Below, piece by piece: positions 36,127-43,863 of a stretch of DNA of 43,972 nt (position 1 is its first letter; the number at the start of each line of letters is the position of its first letter). Below the pieces are notes generated by a model. That model searched no databases. It was not told the origin of the DNA and worked only from the letters and a program-made list of their open reading frames with translations. Both the position numbers and the translations under genes were made by a program. Source of the stretch: Gammaproteobacteria bacterium (GTDB lineage Bacteria; Pseudomonadota; Gammaproteobacteria; Steroidobacterales; JABDKV01); NCBI GenBank assembly GCA_029862165.1, contig JAOTXU010000006.1:133960-177931 (forward strand). Direction: 5' to 3'.

Positions 36127-36615
36127 GGTATCGATCTAATTGCCCGTAGAAGCAAGGTCGGACTTGTTTGGTAATTTATGATAAGAATCATTTCATTTAG
36201 GACAAAAAAGTAATCAACCATATCTCTGATACGGTCATGAAATCTTGATAGATTCTGCATGGGCACTTGCTGCCAAATTTACTGTTACCGGTTTGACTAT
36301 GGCCTTAGGTATCTTTGTTGCCGAAAGATGAAATATAGATTCCGGCTAATGAAAATGCGGTAAGCCAGGAACAGTATCCATTATACAGCGGTTCAATTGG
36401 CGCGTTTCCATGTCGAACACACGATCCTCGGCACCATTCATGCGGCATTGGACCGTAACGGCTGGTTCAGTAGCTTTGGTCAAAATTGCCATCACAACAG
36501 GTTGCCGTGGCGGTCACCGTCGGTGTCTCCATCCACGAATTCTTTCTTTGTGCGGGTCGCACCCCTGACAATATTGCTTTTTGGGGGACAAAGATCGTTC
36601 ATATTGGGCGTTGCC
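36127..36615. other. AT-rich intergenic region upstream of the sigma-28 promoter
   Basis: The first 180 bases share the AT-rich character of the sulfotransferase gene, then composition returns to normal. It should contain the promoter of the sulfotransferase gene. Open frames present (such as 36397-36618) show no protein character. Confidence 0.5.
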
Positions 36616-36642
36616 TAAAGGTTTCCGAATCAATGCCGATAG
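36616..36642 (+). promoter_or_regulatory. Near-consensus sigma-28 (FliA) promoter
   Basis: TAAAGGTT, exactly 11 bases, then GCCGATAG. The sigma-28 consensus is TAAAGTTT-N11-GCCGATAA, so each box differs at one position only and the spacing is perfect. The -10 box ends 22 bases before ATG 36665, leaving a short leader with the Shine-Dalgarno GAGGGAG. This predicts flagellar-class expression of the downstream gene. Confidence 0.78.
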
Positions 36643-36664
36643 GCCGACAGAGGGAGTGATTTAC

Positions 36665-38008
36665 ATGGACGTGACAGGAATTTCAACGTCGCTTGGTCTG
36701 AGCGATTTGCAGACATCGTCAACGAAACAGGCTGATATCGAGGCCCTGGATAAGGGCAAACCGCCTGACGAAACGCCCAACAATGATGGCCGTGGCCGAA
36801 GAGGTCGTCGCGGACGAGCGCTGGGCGTCTTTCGGCAGGAATTGCGATTCGCCCTCAATGCACATTTTCACGCCAAATTCATGGTGGCACAGAAAGCCTA
36901 TGCGCAATTTCAACCACCCGAGACGCCAGAGGACATCGCCAACGAAACATTAGGCGCTGCCACGCGGATTGCCGAGGAAACACCAACAAAGGCGGCAGAA
37001 TCCATAATCAGGTTTCGTACGAAAGTACATGAAACCGCGACTTATGTACGCGAAACGGTTGGCGTCGGGGACGACGTTGCCGATGTCGATGAAGTGGTTG
37101 CTAAAGTTGACGAAGGTCTTGATGCCATTGAAACGGATGTGGCGAACAACCGCCTGTCGTCTGCAACAGCATTGTCCGTTGACACCCAAAGTAAGCAACG
37201 TTCGTCAATTCTAATCCGTACGCAGGAAGGCGATGTCGTTAAGTTCGATTTAAGACGCATGGACACAATGTCGGCCAGCAATATCGCCCTTGCCGACGGC
37301 GACACCTTTGCATCTGTCACTGAAGTCGACTTTTCAAGCCGCTTGCGTCTGATGTTGCACGTCAAAGGCGATCTCAACGACAGCGAGCTTGCCGCAATTC
37401 TCAACGTATTCTCACAAGCTGAAGAAATTGCCAACGAGTTTTTTGATGGCGATATTTCGGCTGCTTTCGGGGCAGCGCAAAGTTTCGAATTCAACGCCGA
37501 ACAGCTGGCTCGCGTAAATATGCGCTTCCGCATGCATCAGGTGTCGAACGTGTTTTACGCAGAAACCGTCAACACACCTGAAGTTGCGGCCCCGATAGCA
37601 CTAGACAATCCAGTTGTAACACCCGCGGCAACCGCAGTTCCGGCCGAACCAGCAGCAGCGGTTGAATCAACTGTTGAACCTATTGTTCCAACGCCAGTGG
37701 CGCAGACCCCGGTTGACGATACACAAGTCTCTGAAACGCCAGTTGCAACACCTGCAGACCCCTCGGCGCTGTCAGATTTCTTCGAATTGTTGTCCGATTT
37801 CTTGCGTTCAGTCAGTAACGGGTTTGACCTGGATTCTGGTAACGGGTCGTTTCGCTACTTCTATTCGGAATCTTTCAAGCTAGAGATTCTAAAAGCAGTG
37901 ATACACACCGCAGCACCGGCGGAATCGACCGATACAGCGGCGAATGTCGAACAGCTCATCGATAGCATCAATGCCAATGAAACACTCGACGCAAAATCCC
38001 CGCAGTAA
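36665..38008 (+). CDS. Sigma-28-controlled protein of unknown function (DUF5610-like)
   Basis: Cytosolic-looking protein of 447 residues without signal or membrane helix. Residues about 40-51 are an Arg/Gly patch (DGRGRRGRRGR); 52-95 are helical (ALGVFRQELRFALNAHFHAKF); 110-190 are acidic helices; 195-300 contain a domain with LHVKGDLNDSELAAILNVF and EEIANEFFDGDISAAFGAA, which reminds me of DUF5610 (low certainty). A long Pro/Val/Thr/Ala linker (about 302-366) precedes a C-terminal helical region (LSDFFELLSDFLRSVSNGF). ATG 36665 is chosen over the frame's start at 36581 because the sigma-28 promoter lies between them. Expected to belong to the late flagellar or motility regulon. Confidence 0.8.
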   Translation: MDVTGISTSLGLSDLQTSSTKQADIEALDKGKPPDETPNNDGRGRRGRRGRALGVFRQELRFALNAHFHAKFMVAQKAYAQFQPPETPEDIANETLGAATRIAEETPTKAAESIIRFRTKVHETATYVRETVGVGDDVADVDEVVAKVDEGLDAIETDVANNRLSSATALSVDTQSKQRSSILIRTQEGDVVKFDLRRMDTMSASNIALADGDTFASVTEVDFSSRLRLMLHVKGDLNDSELAAILNVFSQAEEIANEFFDGDISAAFGAAQSFEFNAEQLARVNMRFRMHQVSNVFYAETVNTPEVAAPIALDNPVVTPAATAVPAEPAAAVESTVEPIVPTPVAQTPVDDTQVSETPVATPADPSALSDFFELLSDFLRSVSNGFDLDSGNGSFRYFYSESFKLEILKAVIHTAAPAESTDTAANVEQLIDSINANETLDAKSPQ

Positions 38009-38326
38009 ATTTGCCGCGACACGGCCAGTGGCGCTGGGCCCAGACCAGTTAAAAAGAACGTCTTTACAATAGCGCGATCGAGGCTTTTGCCGAGTTTGCC
38101 TTTCTCAGCTCAATAGCCTGAAAAAAACTACCAGACTCGCGCGCTTATTAATATTCGTTCTTGTACGGATAGAGCCTATCGGGAGAGGTCCCATCGCAAA
38201 CTCGAAAGCGCATGTAGTTGCGCGGTCGTAGTTTCGGTAAAATAGATCTTGCGCGACTTGGCGTTTTGCCTTAAGGCCCAGGTCAACCATTTTCGCCTGT
38301 TTTGAGGACCCGACTCGGAGAGTGTG
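38009..38326. other. Intergenic region
   Basis: Between the sigma-28 gene and the CsgG-like gene. No terminator, RNA or credible small gene is visible. GGAGAG at 38317 is the ribosome-binding site for the next gene. Confidence 0.5.
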
Positions 38327-39223
38327 ATGCGCACGAAAACTGGATCTCTGGTTATCGCGGCCATTCTACTCATTAACCCTGCAAACGCAGCTCCGCCAAA
38401 CGAGCCTACAATCCCTCATTGCGGGCAGTCATATGGAACACTCGCACTTCGTGAACCCCAAACACAGAATTATTGGTGGCGAGAGTACGACCTGGAGAAT
38501 CCGGAAGCGTTGATAAAGCTGTACGTCAACCAATCCGGTTGCTTCACAATGGTCGATCGTGGTGAGGGTCTCGAGATGCGACAGGACGAACGCGTTTTGG
38601 CCGATTCTGGTGAACTGCAGGTCGACTCAAATATTGGCAAGGGACAGATGGCTGCTGCCGATTTCTTTCTGATTCCGGATCTGGTCGCCAAAGACTCCGA
38701 CGCCAGTGGCAAGGGGATCGCTGGGGTGATCGGCGGCGAAGTGGGTGGCAAAATCGGTGGGTTGCTGGGAGGCCTGAAGTCCAAGAAACTCGAGGCAGAT
38801 TCGATACTCACGTTGGTGAATGCACGGACCGGCGTGCAGGAAGTCACGGCCAGAGGTACCGCAGAGCACACGGACATTTCATTTGGCGCTGGCGGACTTT
38901 TGGGTGCTGTCGCCGCGGTCGGTGGCGGTTACTCTGACACAAAAATCGGTCGCGTCGTGTCGGCAGCCTATGCAGAAGCCTACACGAAGCTCGTCGCACA
39001 GGTGCAACAGACTCGAACTGGACTCAATGTTTCTGCGCCGACTGAAGCTTACACAATGGCCATTGATAGCGAGATGTATACGAGCCCATTACGCGGCGCG
39101 GCGGTCCGCAAAATGCGCGCCGGCACGGCCGTCTATCCCACTGGAAAACGCGAGGGCGCATTCGTTGAGGTCAAAGACAAATTCGGAACAAACGGTTGGG
39201 TGTCGGTAGAAGATCTCCAATAA
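38327..39223 (+). CDS. CsgG-like exported protein with C-terminal SH3 domain
   Basis: Exported protein of 298 residues. The signal MRTKTGSLVIAAILLINPANA ends in a signal peptidase I site. Residues about 35-235 follow the CsgG/curli-assembly pattern: NQSGCFTMVDRGEGLEMRQ, AADFFLIPDL, ADSILTLVNARTGVQEVTARGTAEH (in outline), and the C-terminal helix VVSAAYAEAYTKLVAQV. A Gly-rich segment (GVIGGEVGGKIGGLLGGLK) lies in the middle. Residues about 240-298 form an SH3-like domain ending in GTNGWVSVEDLQ. No lipobox Cys, unlike true CsgG. CsgG-type proteins often occur with caspase/DUF4384 proteins, as here within 5 kb, but it is on the other strand. ATG 38327 is preferred; GTG 38324 overlaps. Confidence 0.82.
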   Translation: MRTKTGSLVIAAILLINPANAAPPNEPTIPHCGQSYGTLALREPQTQNYWWREYDLENPEALIKLYVNQSGCFTMVDRGEGLEMRQDERVLADSGELQVDSNIGKGQMAAADFFLIPDLVAKDSDASGKGIAGVIGGEVGGKIGGLLGGLKSKKLEADSILTLVNARTGVQEVTARGTAEHTDISFGAGGLLGAVAAVGGGYSDTKIGRVVSAAYAEAYTKLVAQVQQTRTGLNVSAPTEAYTMAIDSEMYTSPLRGAAVRKMRAGTAVYPTGKREGAFVEVKDKFGTNGWVSVEDLQ

Positions 39224-39353
39224 TCAGGCGGGCCTGCTTTACTGTTTCGCTCCGTTCGAACGTTGCACCCTATTGCAGTCAGGCGTATACAAGGCGCGAA
39301 ATAAAGACGTGATTGGGGTGCGCGGCGGTTCCGAGCACCCAACTGAAAAAATA

Positions 39354-39403
39354 TGGTGCCGGAGAGTGGATTCGAACCACCAACCTACGCATTACGAATG
39401 CAC
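39354..39403 (-). tRNA. 3' fragment of a tRNA-Thr (anticodon CGU)
   Basis: Reading the minus strand: a 5-bp anticodon stem (39399-39403 with 39387-39391), loop TTCGTAA with anticodon CGT, five-base variable region, T arm with the canonical TTCGAAT loop (39370-39376), 3' acceptor strand CTCCGGC, discriminator A and encoded CCA (39354-39356). The D arm and the 5' acceptor strand are absent: the matching GCCGGAG is not found upstream. About 50 bases survive, so this is not a functional gene. A 3' tRNA fragment of this kind is the usual scar left at one end of an integrated element (attR). Confidence 0.8.
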
Positions 39404-39481
39404 ATTACAGTACGTAATTTATTGTTTTAATTGGAAGTGAATCCGGGCACCGGTTGCTAAAGGACCTGACCGTGCATAACG
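39394..39481. repeat. Inverted-repeat element, copy 1 (starts in the tRNA fragment)
   Basis: Left end ACGAATGCACATTACAG and right end CTGACCGTGCATAACG are imperfect inverted repeats. Between them is CGGTTGCTAAAGGACC, which matches the second copy at 43627 (CCGTTGCTGCAAGCGCC). The left end coincides with the anticodon loop and stem of the tRNA fragment. Confidence 0.5.
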
Positions 39482-39530
39482 ATGCCTAACTGATACACGC
39501 ATATCCCCGCACTCATCCTGGCAACACGGA

Positions 39531-39549
39531 CCCCGCCGTTAAAGCGGGG
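39531..39549. other. Small hairpin CCCCGC / GCGGGG
   Basis: A 6-bp stem with loop CGTTAAA, followed on the plus strand by CTTTGG. Weak terminator candidate; no other use is visible. The region 39224-39720 otherwise holds only the tRNA fragment, the repeat and the terminator at 39658. Confidence 0.4.
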
Positions 39550-39657
39550 CTTTGGAAAAACAAGATCCGCTTCTTAAGGCGTGCCTACACAACGCACCCG
39601 ACGCACTGCCCATTCACCGGAATGTCAGAATGGCTCGGAAGCGGGAAATTCGGACGT

Positions 39658-39687
39658 AAAAAAACCCCGCCACGAGGGCGGGGTTTT
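39658..39687 (-). terminator. Rho-independent terminator of the lectin-like gene
   Basis: CCCCGCC and GGGCGGGG arms with a short loop; on the minus strand the stem is followed by seven T. It begins 34 bases after the stop of the lectin/beta-helix gene. A T run on the plus side (GGGGTTTTCTT) allows bidirectional use. Confidence 0.9.
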
Positions 39688-39720
39688 CTTCTGCCAACCT
39701 GCAACTGACGAAGTTGTCTT

Positions 39721-41448
39721 CTAGTTGCAGTCCGTAGGATCCGGCCCCGTTCCCGGATTGGCACCCACGTTTGCACCATCGGCCACGATTTCACCAGTCT
39801 GCACGATATTGTTCTTGCCAATAGTGGAATTCATACCAACCTGAGCTTCGCCACACACAACGGAGTTTTGGCCGATAAAGGCACCGTCATTTATGGTCGT
39901 GACAATCGTTGTGCCGGCGGCAATGTGGACGCCACGAGAGATAGTGACCATATTGCCAATGAACACGCCATCTTCGATAATGGCTTTTTGTCCGATGAAC
40001 ACATCCGCACCGATCATAACGTTCTCACCGATCGTTGCGCCGCGACTGAGAATCACATTATTGCCGACCTCCGAGTTGGCGCCAATGCTGACATTCTGGT
40101 TCACGATAACGTTCTCGCCAATGACGACACCGGGGCCGATCGTCGAACCCTTCTCGACATCAGATCCGGCGCCTATCGTCACTGTCGGATCGACATCGGC
40201 GTTACCCGGAATATCAACCGACGGATCGACGCAGGCATCACCGAAGCCATCACCGTTGCTGTCGGTCTGATCGCCATTCGCTACCGTCGGACAATTGTCA
40301 ATGGTGTCAGGCACGCCGTCACCGTCATCGTCACAAGCATCGCCGAACGCGTCACCGTCCAGATTTTCTTGATCCGGATTGGCAACTGCCGGGCAATTAT
40401 CCGTACCAGTGCAACCGGACGGGCCGCCACTGGGTGCACCCACATCGCAGAAGCCGTCGCCATCGTCATCGACCTGCGCATCCGAGCAGCCTGCGGCATC
40501 GACGTCAGCGCCAGAAACTGTGTTGGGACAATCATCAGCACTGTCCACCACGCCGTCGTTATCCGTATCGCCGATTCCCGCGAAGTACCGAACGTTGATG
40601 TTGTCTACGTCATACGCGGCACAACCATCACCGCAAAATACCCCAAATGCGACGCGACTTTCATGGGGAACCACGAGACCAGCATCGTTGCCAAAAAAAT
40701 CTAACAGCGGCGAAGACAGATCAAAATTCGCGTGCGGCGTGATTACATCGCTCGTAACACCGTGAGTCAGGGTGACTGTAGCGTTTGGACCTGTTGGGCC
40801 GCTCAATACAACATCGATGTGAGCATGGTGGAATGCCCCGGGGCACCCCGCCCGTTCCCGTCGCGAGATCAAAGCCACTTGGCGGTAGGCTAGCTACAAA
40901 CGCAGTTGTAGCAAGTATATGGTTGTCGAACACCAACTGCAGGGAATTGGCACTGTTTGCGTCGGCTGGACCATTATTGAATGTGTTAAAGCCAACCCCC
41001 ACCCCGCCACACGCCGCCGTGGTGCACGTTCCTACTGGATTTATAATGAACGGCACTCCGGTGGTGCCGCCGACGGTCGTGTCCAGGAATACGATTGAAA
41101 ATCCATCAGCACACCCGCCACCTGAGAAGCCAAACCGCGCCCCTGAGCAGGTGATCCGGAAGTCAAAGTCAGCAACGATACGGTTTGCAGGCCCAATGTC
41201 GGTTCGGTTGAAGGCAACCGTACTTCTGCTGCGTCCAAATAATCCTCCATCTAGCATCCGCAGGAACTGTCCGTCCGAAAAGGCGTCTCCGGGCAAGGGC
41301 CTGTTGTGCCCGAACTGCCTGCTTCCTCGACGTGATGGGTCGCGAATGGCGTTCCGCCATTTTCGAAATTTTGGATGGTATCGGCGGAAATTTCCACAGC
41401 GACACTGAGACACAGCGCCGCCGACACCATGGCTAGAATTTTGTTCAT
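39721..41448 (-). pseudogene. Secreted lectin-like/thrombospondin-3/hexapeptide beta-helix protein with two frameshifts
   Basis: Three overlapping minus-strand frames make one protein. The first (from ATG 41448) gives the signal MNKILAMVSAALCLSVAVEISA. The second (about 41300-40860) gives an L-type lectin-like sandwich with GGCADGFSIVFLDTTVGG and SANSLQLVFDNHI. The third (from about 40855 to 39721) gives AHIDVVLSGPTGPNATVTL, three thrombospondin type 3 Ca2+ repeats (DTDNDGVVDSADDCP; DNCPAVANPDQ; DDDGDGVPDTIDNCP) and about 20 hexapeptide turns of a left-handed beta-helix (IGENVIVNQNVSIGANS). The second shift lies at a CCCC run (about 40836-40855), where removing one base restores the frame. 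The first is near 41285-41330. The shifts compensate (-1 then +1), so base-calling errors in runs are as likely as true decay. Confidence 0.78.
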
Positions 41449-41949
41449 GAATTCCCTCCTTTTAGATGTTCTCTCTTCTTAAGTGTTCTCTCTTCAGTTG
41501 TGGCAAATATTTCTTGGCTGTCGAAGTGCGCTTTTTGTCCGTTTCAGTCACATGCCCTTTGCCGACCATCTGATTATTGGTACCGCTCTGCTCTTCAAAA
41601 AGTAGCAACAACAGCGCTTTCTTTGAATAGGCCAAACGGCTCATTTAGCTGATGCAAATGTGTCAAGTAAATTAGCCGCTAAGCGGCTGCAACCTTGAGG
41701 TTTTTGACTGGATGGTGAGCAATATGCATCAGTTGCCTGATGCATATGTATCATCCGATTATGGGGCATGGATCCCAGGCTGACGAGTAAACCCTTGGTT
41801 ACGGTGATGCATCGTCTCGCAGACCAGCTTCTCAGCATAGCAGCCGTCATCGATTGCGAGTTCTACGTACGGTACGGTACTGAAAGAACCGATACAATGT
41901 GATCAGTGAAGGAATTTGTCCAGCTTGTCATGCGTTTTTGGAGGGTGCA
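41449..41949. other. Divergent intergenic region rich in palindromes
   Basis: Lies between the lectin-like gene and the TolB-like/TPR gene. A direct repeat GTTCTCTCTTC occurs twice at 41468-41495, close to the lectin start and overlapping its leader. A 7-bp palindrome AGCCGCT-A-AGCGGCT lies at 41674-41688, and the 11-bp palindrome at 41722-41747 is listed separately. Short open frames are unconvincing. Confidence 0.55.
41722..41747. promoter_or_regulatory. Perfect 11-bp inverted repeat, operator-like
   Basis: Arms ATATGCATCAG and CTGATGCATAT flank the spacer TTGC, with no mismatch over 22 paired bases. A/T-rich outer ends and the divergent promoter setting favour a protein-binding operator over a terminator; no T tract follows. 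Confidence 0.65.
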
Positions 41950-43551
41950 TTGGGGAAGTTTCGAATCACTCGCCTGGCTCAGGAACTCCTGCGGCGCAAG
42001 GTCGTACGCGTGGCTATCGGCTACGGCATTGTCGTGTGGCTCATATTGCAAATTGCCGAGGTCACCTTCGAGCCGCTGCACCTCCCTGGCTGGTCGCTCA
42101 CCCTACTGGTGGTTGCTGCCATTGTCGGTTTTCCAGTGGCACTAGTCCTGGCATGGGCTTTCGAGGTAACTCCAGAGGGGTTGATACGTGATCCCCAAGA
42201 CACGTTGCCGACGGACCCCATCAAAACGAATAAAAGTGGCACACATCGGTCAGTAGCTGTTCTGCCGTTCGCTGATATGAGCCCTACGAAGGACCAGGGC
42301 TACTTTTGCGAGGGAATCGCAGAAGAGATTCTCAGTTCTTTGTCGACAGTGAAGTGCCTACACGTGCCGTCAAGGACTTCATCGTTCCGGTTCAATGCCG
42401 GAGATGAGGACATCCGCGCAGTTGGCAAGGCTCTCGACGTCGAGGCAGTACTGGAAGGGAGTGTTCGCAAGGACGGCGACCGCCTGCGCATCACCGCACA
42501 ACTAATCGATGTACAGACAGGCTATCACCTCTGGGCGAGTGCTTTTGACCGCGATATGAGCGACGTATTTCAGGTTCAGCGGGAACTCTCGCAGGGAATT
42601 GTACGCGAACTTTGCGAATCGCTGAGCCCTGACGAAGTGGCTATTCGTGAGCCGGCCTCCGTTGCCGACATCCACTCATATGACTACTACCTGCAAGGCC
42701 GACATTATTTGAATCGCTTCACCAGTGAAGGCACGGAATTTGCCATCCAGATGTTCTCCGAAGCCGTCGGTCTGGATCCCGATTTCTCTCTTGCCTGGGC
42801 GGGGATTGCTGAGGCCCACACATATTCCTATTTGTACTATGAGGGCAGCGCAGAGCATCGCAAGAAGGCATGGGAAGCGGCCCATAAAGCCGCAGATCTG
42901 GCACCCGATGCGGCGTCAAGCAAGACTGTCCTGGGCATGGCGTTTATGATCGAAGGCCGATACGCCGAAGCAGACATGGAGTTCAGAAGTGCGCTCGCGA
43001 TGAATCCAATTCAGTTTTCGGCTTCCTACTATTACGCCCGGAGTTGCCAGGCACAGGGAAGGCTCGAGCAAGCCGCCGAACTCTTCGAGCGCGCGAGCCG
43101 AAGGAGACCGGAAGACTTTCAGGCTCCATTACTGGCTATGTCAATCTATCGCCATTTGGGCAAGGACGGTAAAGCACGTGACGCGGCGCTCCGGGGAACG
43201 GAGGCGGCAGAGCTGCATCTATTACTTCACCCGGATGATTCGCGCGCGTTATACCTCGCCTCACTAGGCCTGCTGGAACTTGGTCAAAAAGAAAAGGCCA
43301 AGTCCTGGATTGAGCGCGCGATCAGACTGGACCCGACCGACGGTTTGACCCGATACAATGCTGCCTGTTTCTATGCCCAGGCAGGAGACAACGACCTGGC
43401 CTATACCAATTTGCACAAAGCCAACAGGACCGGACGCGCCTTTACTGATTGGCTTGACAATGACCCGGATTTGGATCCATTGCGGATCGATCAACGATTC
43501 GAGACCCTGAGGCAGAACGTGCAATGCCAACCCGTAGTACCCAGCAAATAG
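41950..43551 (+). CDS. Membrane protein with TolB-like (FlgO/adenylate-cyclase-associated) domain and TPR repeats
   Basis: Protein of about 533 residues. The N-terminus (GKFRITRLAQELLRRKVVRVAIGYGIVVWLI, in part) and PGWSLTLLVVAAIVGFPVALVLAWAFEVTPEG form the two-helix anchor typical of this family. Residues about 100-215 are a TolB-N-like domain (SVAVLPFADMSPTKDQGYFCEGIAEEILSSL in outline; VLEGSVRKDGDRLRITAQLID). From about 235 to 520 there are roughly seven TPR-type repeats (FSLAWAGIAEAHTYSYLYYE; FSASYYYARSCQAQGRLEQAAELFERA). It resembles tails of class III cyclases that lost the cyclase domain. The start is probably TTG 41950 with GGAGGG just upstream; GTG 41899 extends it by 17 residues that lack family character. 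Likely a periplasm-facing scaffold or sensor; function not known. Confidence 0.88.
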   Translation: MGKFRITRLAQELLRRKVVRVAIGYGIVVWLILQIAEVTFEPLHLPGWSLTLLVVAAIVGFPVALVLAWAFEVTPEGLIRDPQDTLPTDPIKTNKSGTHRSVAVLPFADMSPTKDQGYFCEGIAEEILSSLSTVKCLHVPSRTSSFRFNAGDEDIRAVGKALDVEAVLEGSVRKDGDRLRITAQLIDVQTGYHLWASAFDRDMSDVFQVQRELSQGIVRELCESLSPDEVAIREPASVADIHSYDYYLQGRHYLNRFTSEGTEFAIQMFSEAVGLDPDFSLAWAGIAEAHTYSYLYYEGSAEHRKKAWEAAHKAADLAPDAASSKTVLGMAFMIEGRYAEADMEFRSALAMNPIQFSASYYYARSCQAQGRLEQAAELFERASRRRPEDFQAPLLAMSIYRHLGKDGKARDAALRGTEAAELHLLLHPDDSRALYLASLGLLELGQKEKAKSWIERAIRLDPTDGLTRYNAACFYAQAGDNDLAYTNLHKANRTGRAFTDWLDNDPDLDPLRIDQRFETLRQNVQCQPVVPSK

Positions 43552-43606
43552 AACCAAACTCCATCGTTGAACTGCGTAGCGGAGTGTTCGATCGATCGCC
43601 ACTGTG

Positions 43607-43626
43607 AAAACAGGGGACAGACCACG
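43607..43626. repeat. REP-like motif (GGGGACAGACCACG)
   Basis: AAAACA followed by GGGGACAGACCACG is a sequence I recognise from the flanks of REP-associated (Y1, IS200-like) transposase genes in many Gammaproteobacteria. No such transposase is in the window, so this is an orphan copy or coincidence. It abuts the inverted-repeat element at 43627. Confidence 0.5.
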
Positions 43627-43739
43627 ACGAATGCGCACTGCAGTACGTAGTTTTGGCGCCCGTTGCTGCAAGCGCCTGACTGTGCATTCGTGACACGCAG
43701 CGTTGCGTCGCAACGCGTGACGACGCACTACAGTCAGGC
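43627..43739. repeat. Inverted-repeat element, copy 2, with nested hairpins
   Basis: ACGAATGCGCACTGCAG at 43627 and CTGACTGTGCATTCGT ending at 43691 form an imperfect inverted repeat like copy 1 at 39394. Overlapping it, GCCTGACTGTGC (43674) pairs with GCACTACAGTCAGGC (ending 43739), enclosing a further palindrome GCGTTGC-GTC-GCAACGC. The result is a potentially large cruciform just before the transposase end. The rest of 43552-43854 shows no gene. Confidence 0.6.
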
Positions 43740-43849
43740 TGAATTACGGTGCTTGATTGACGCTGCGAACAGGGTTTGTGAATCCAATCCCCACAAAAAC
43801 CCCACAATGACTGTGAGACGGGTTGCGGGTGGACGTCAAGTGTTTTGTA

Positions 43850-43863
43850 GGGTCTTAAGACCC
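43850..43863. terminator. 14-base palindrome overlapping the transposase stop codon
   Basis: GGGTCTTAAGACCC is a perfect palindrome containing the TAA stop (43855-43857) of the minus-strand transposase. It may lie near the element's terminal inverted repeat or serve as a weak terminator. Confidence 0.45.

Noticed and set aside
39354..39430. Complete tRNA gene
   Set aside because: The D arm and the 5' acceptor strand complementary to CTCCGGC are missing from the upstream sequence.
39484..39490. Integron attC site (GCCTAAC core)
   Set aside because: The matching GTTRRRY box at a suitable distance and the attC arm structure are not found; no integrase is visible.
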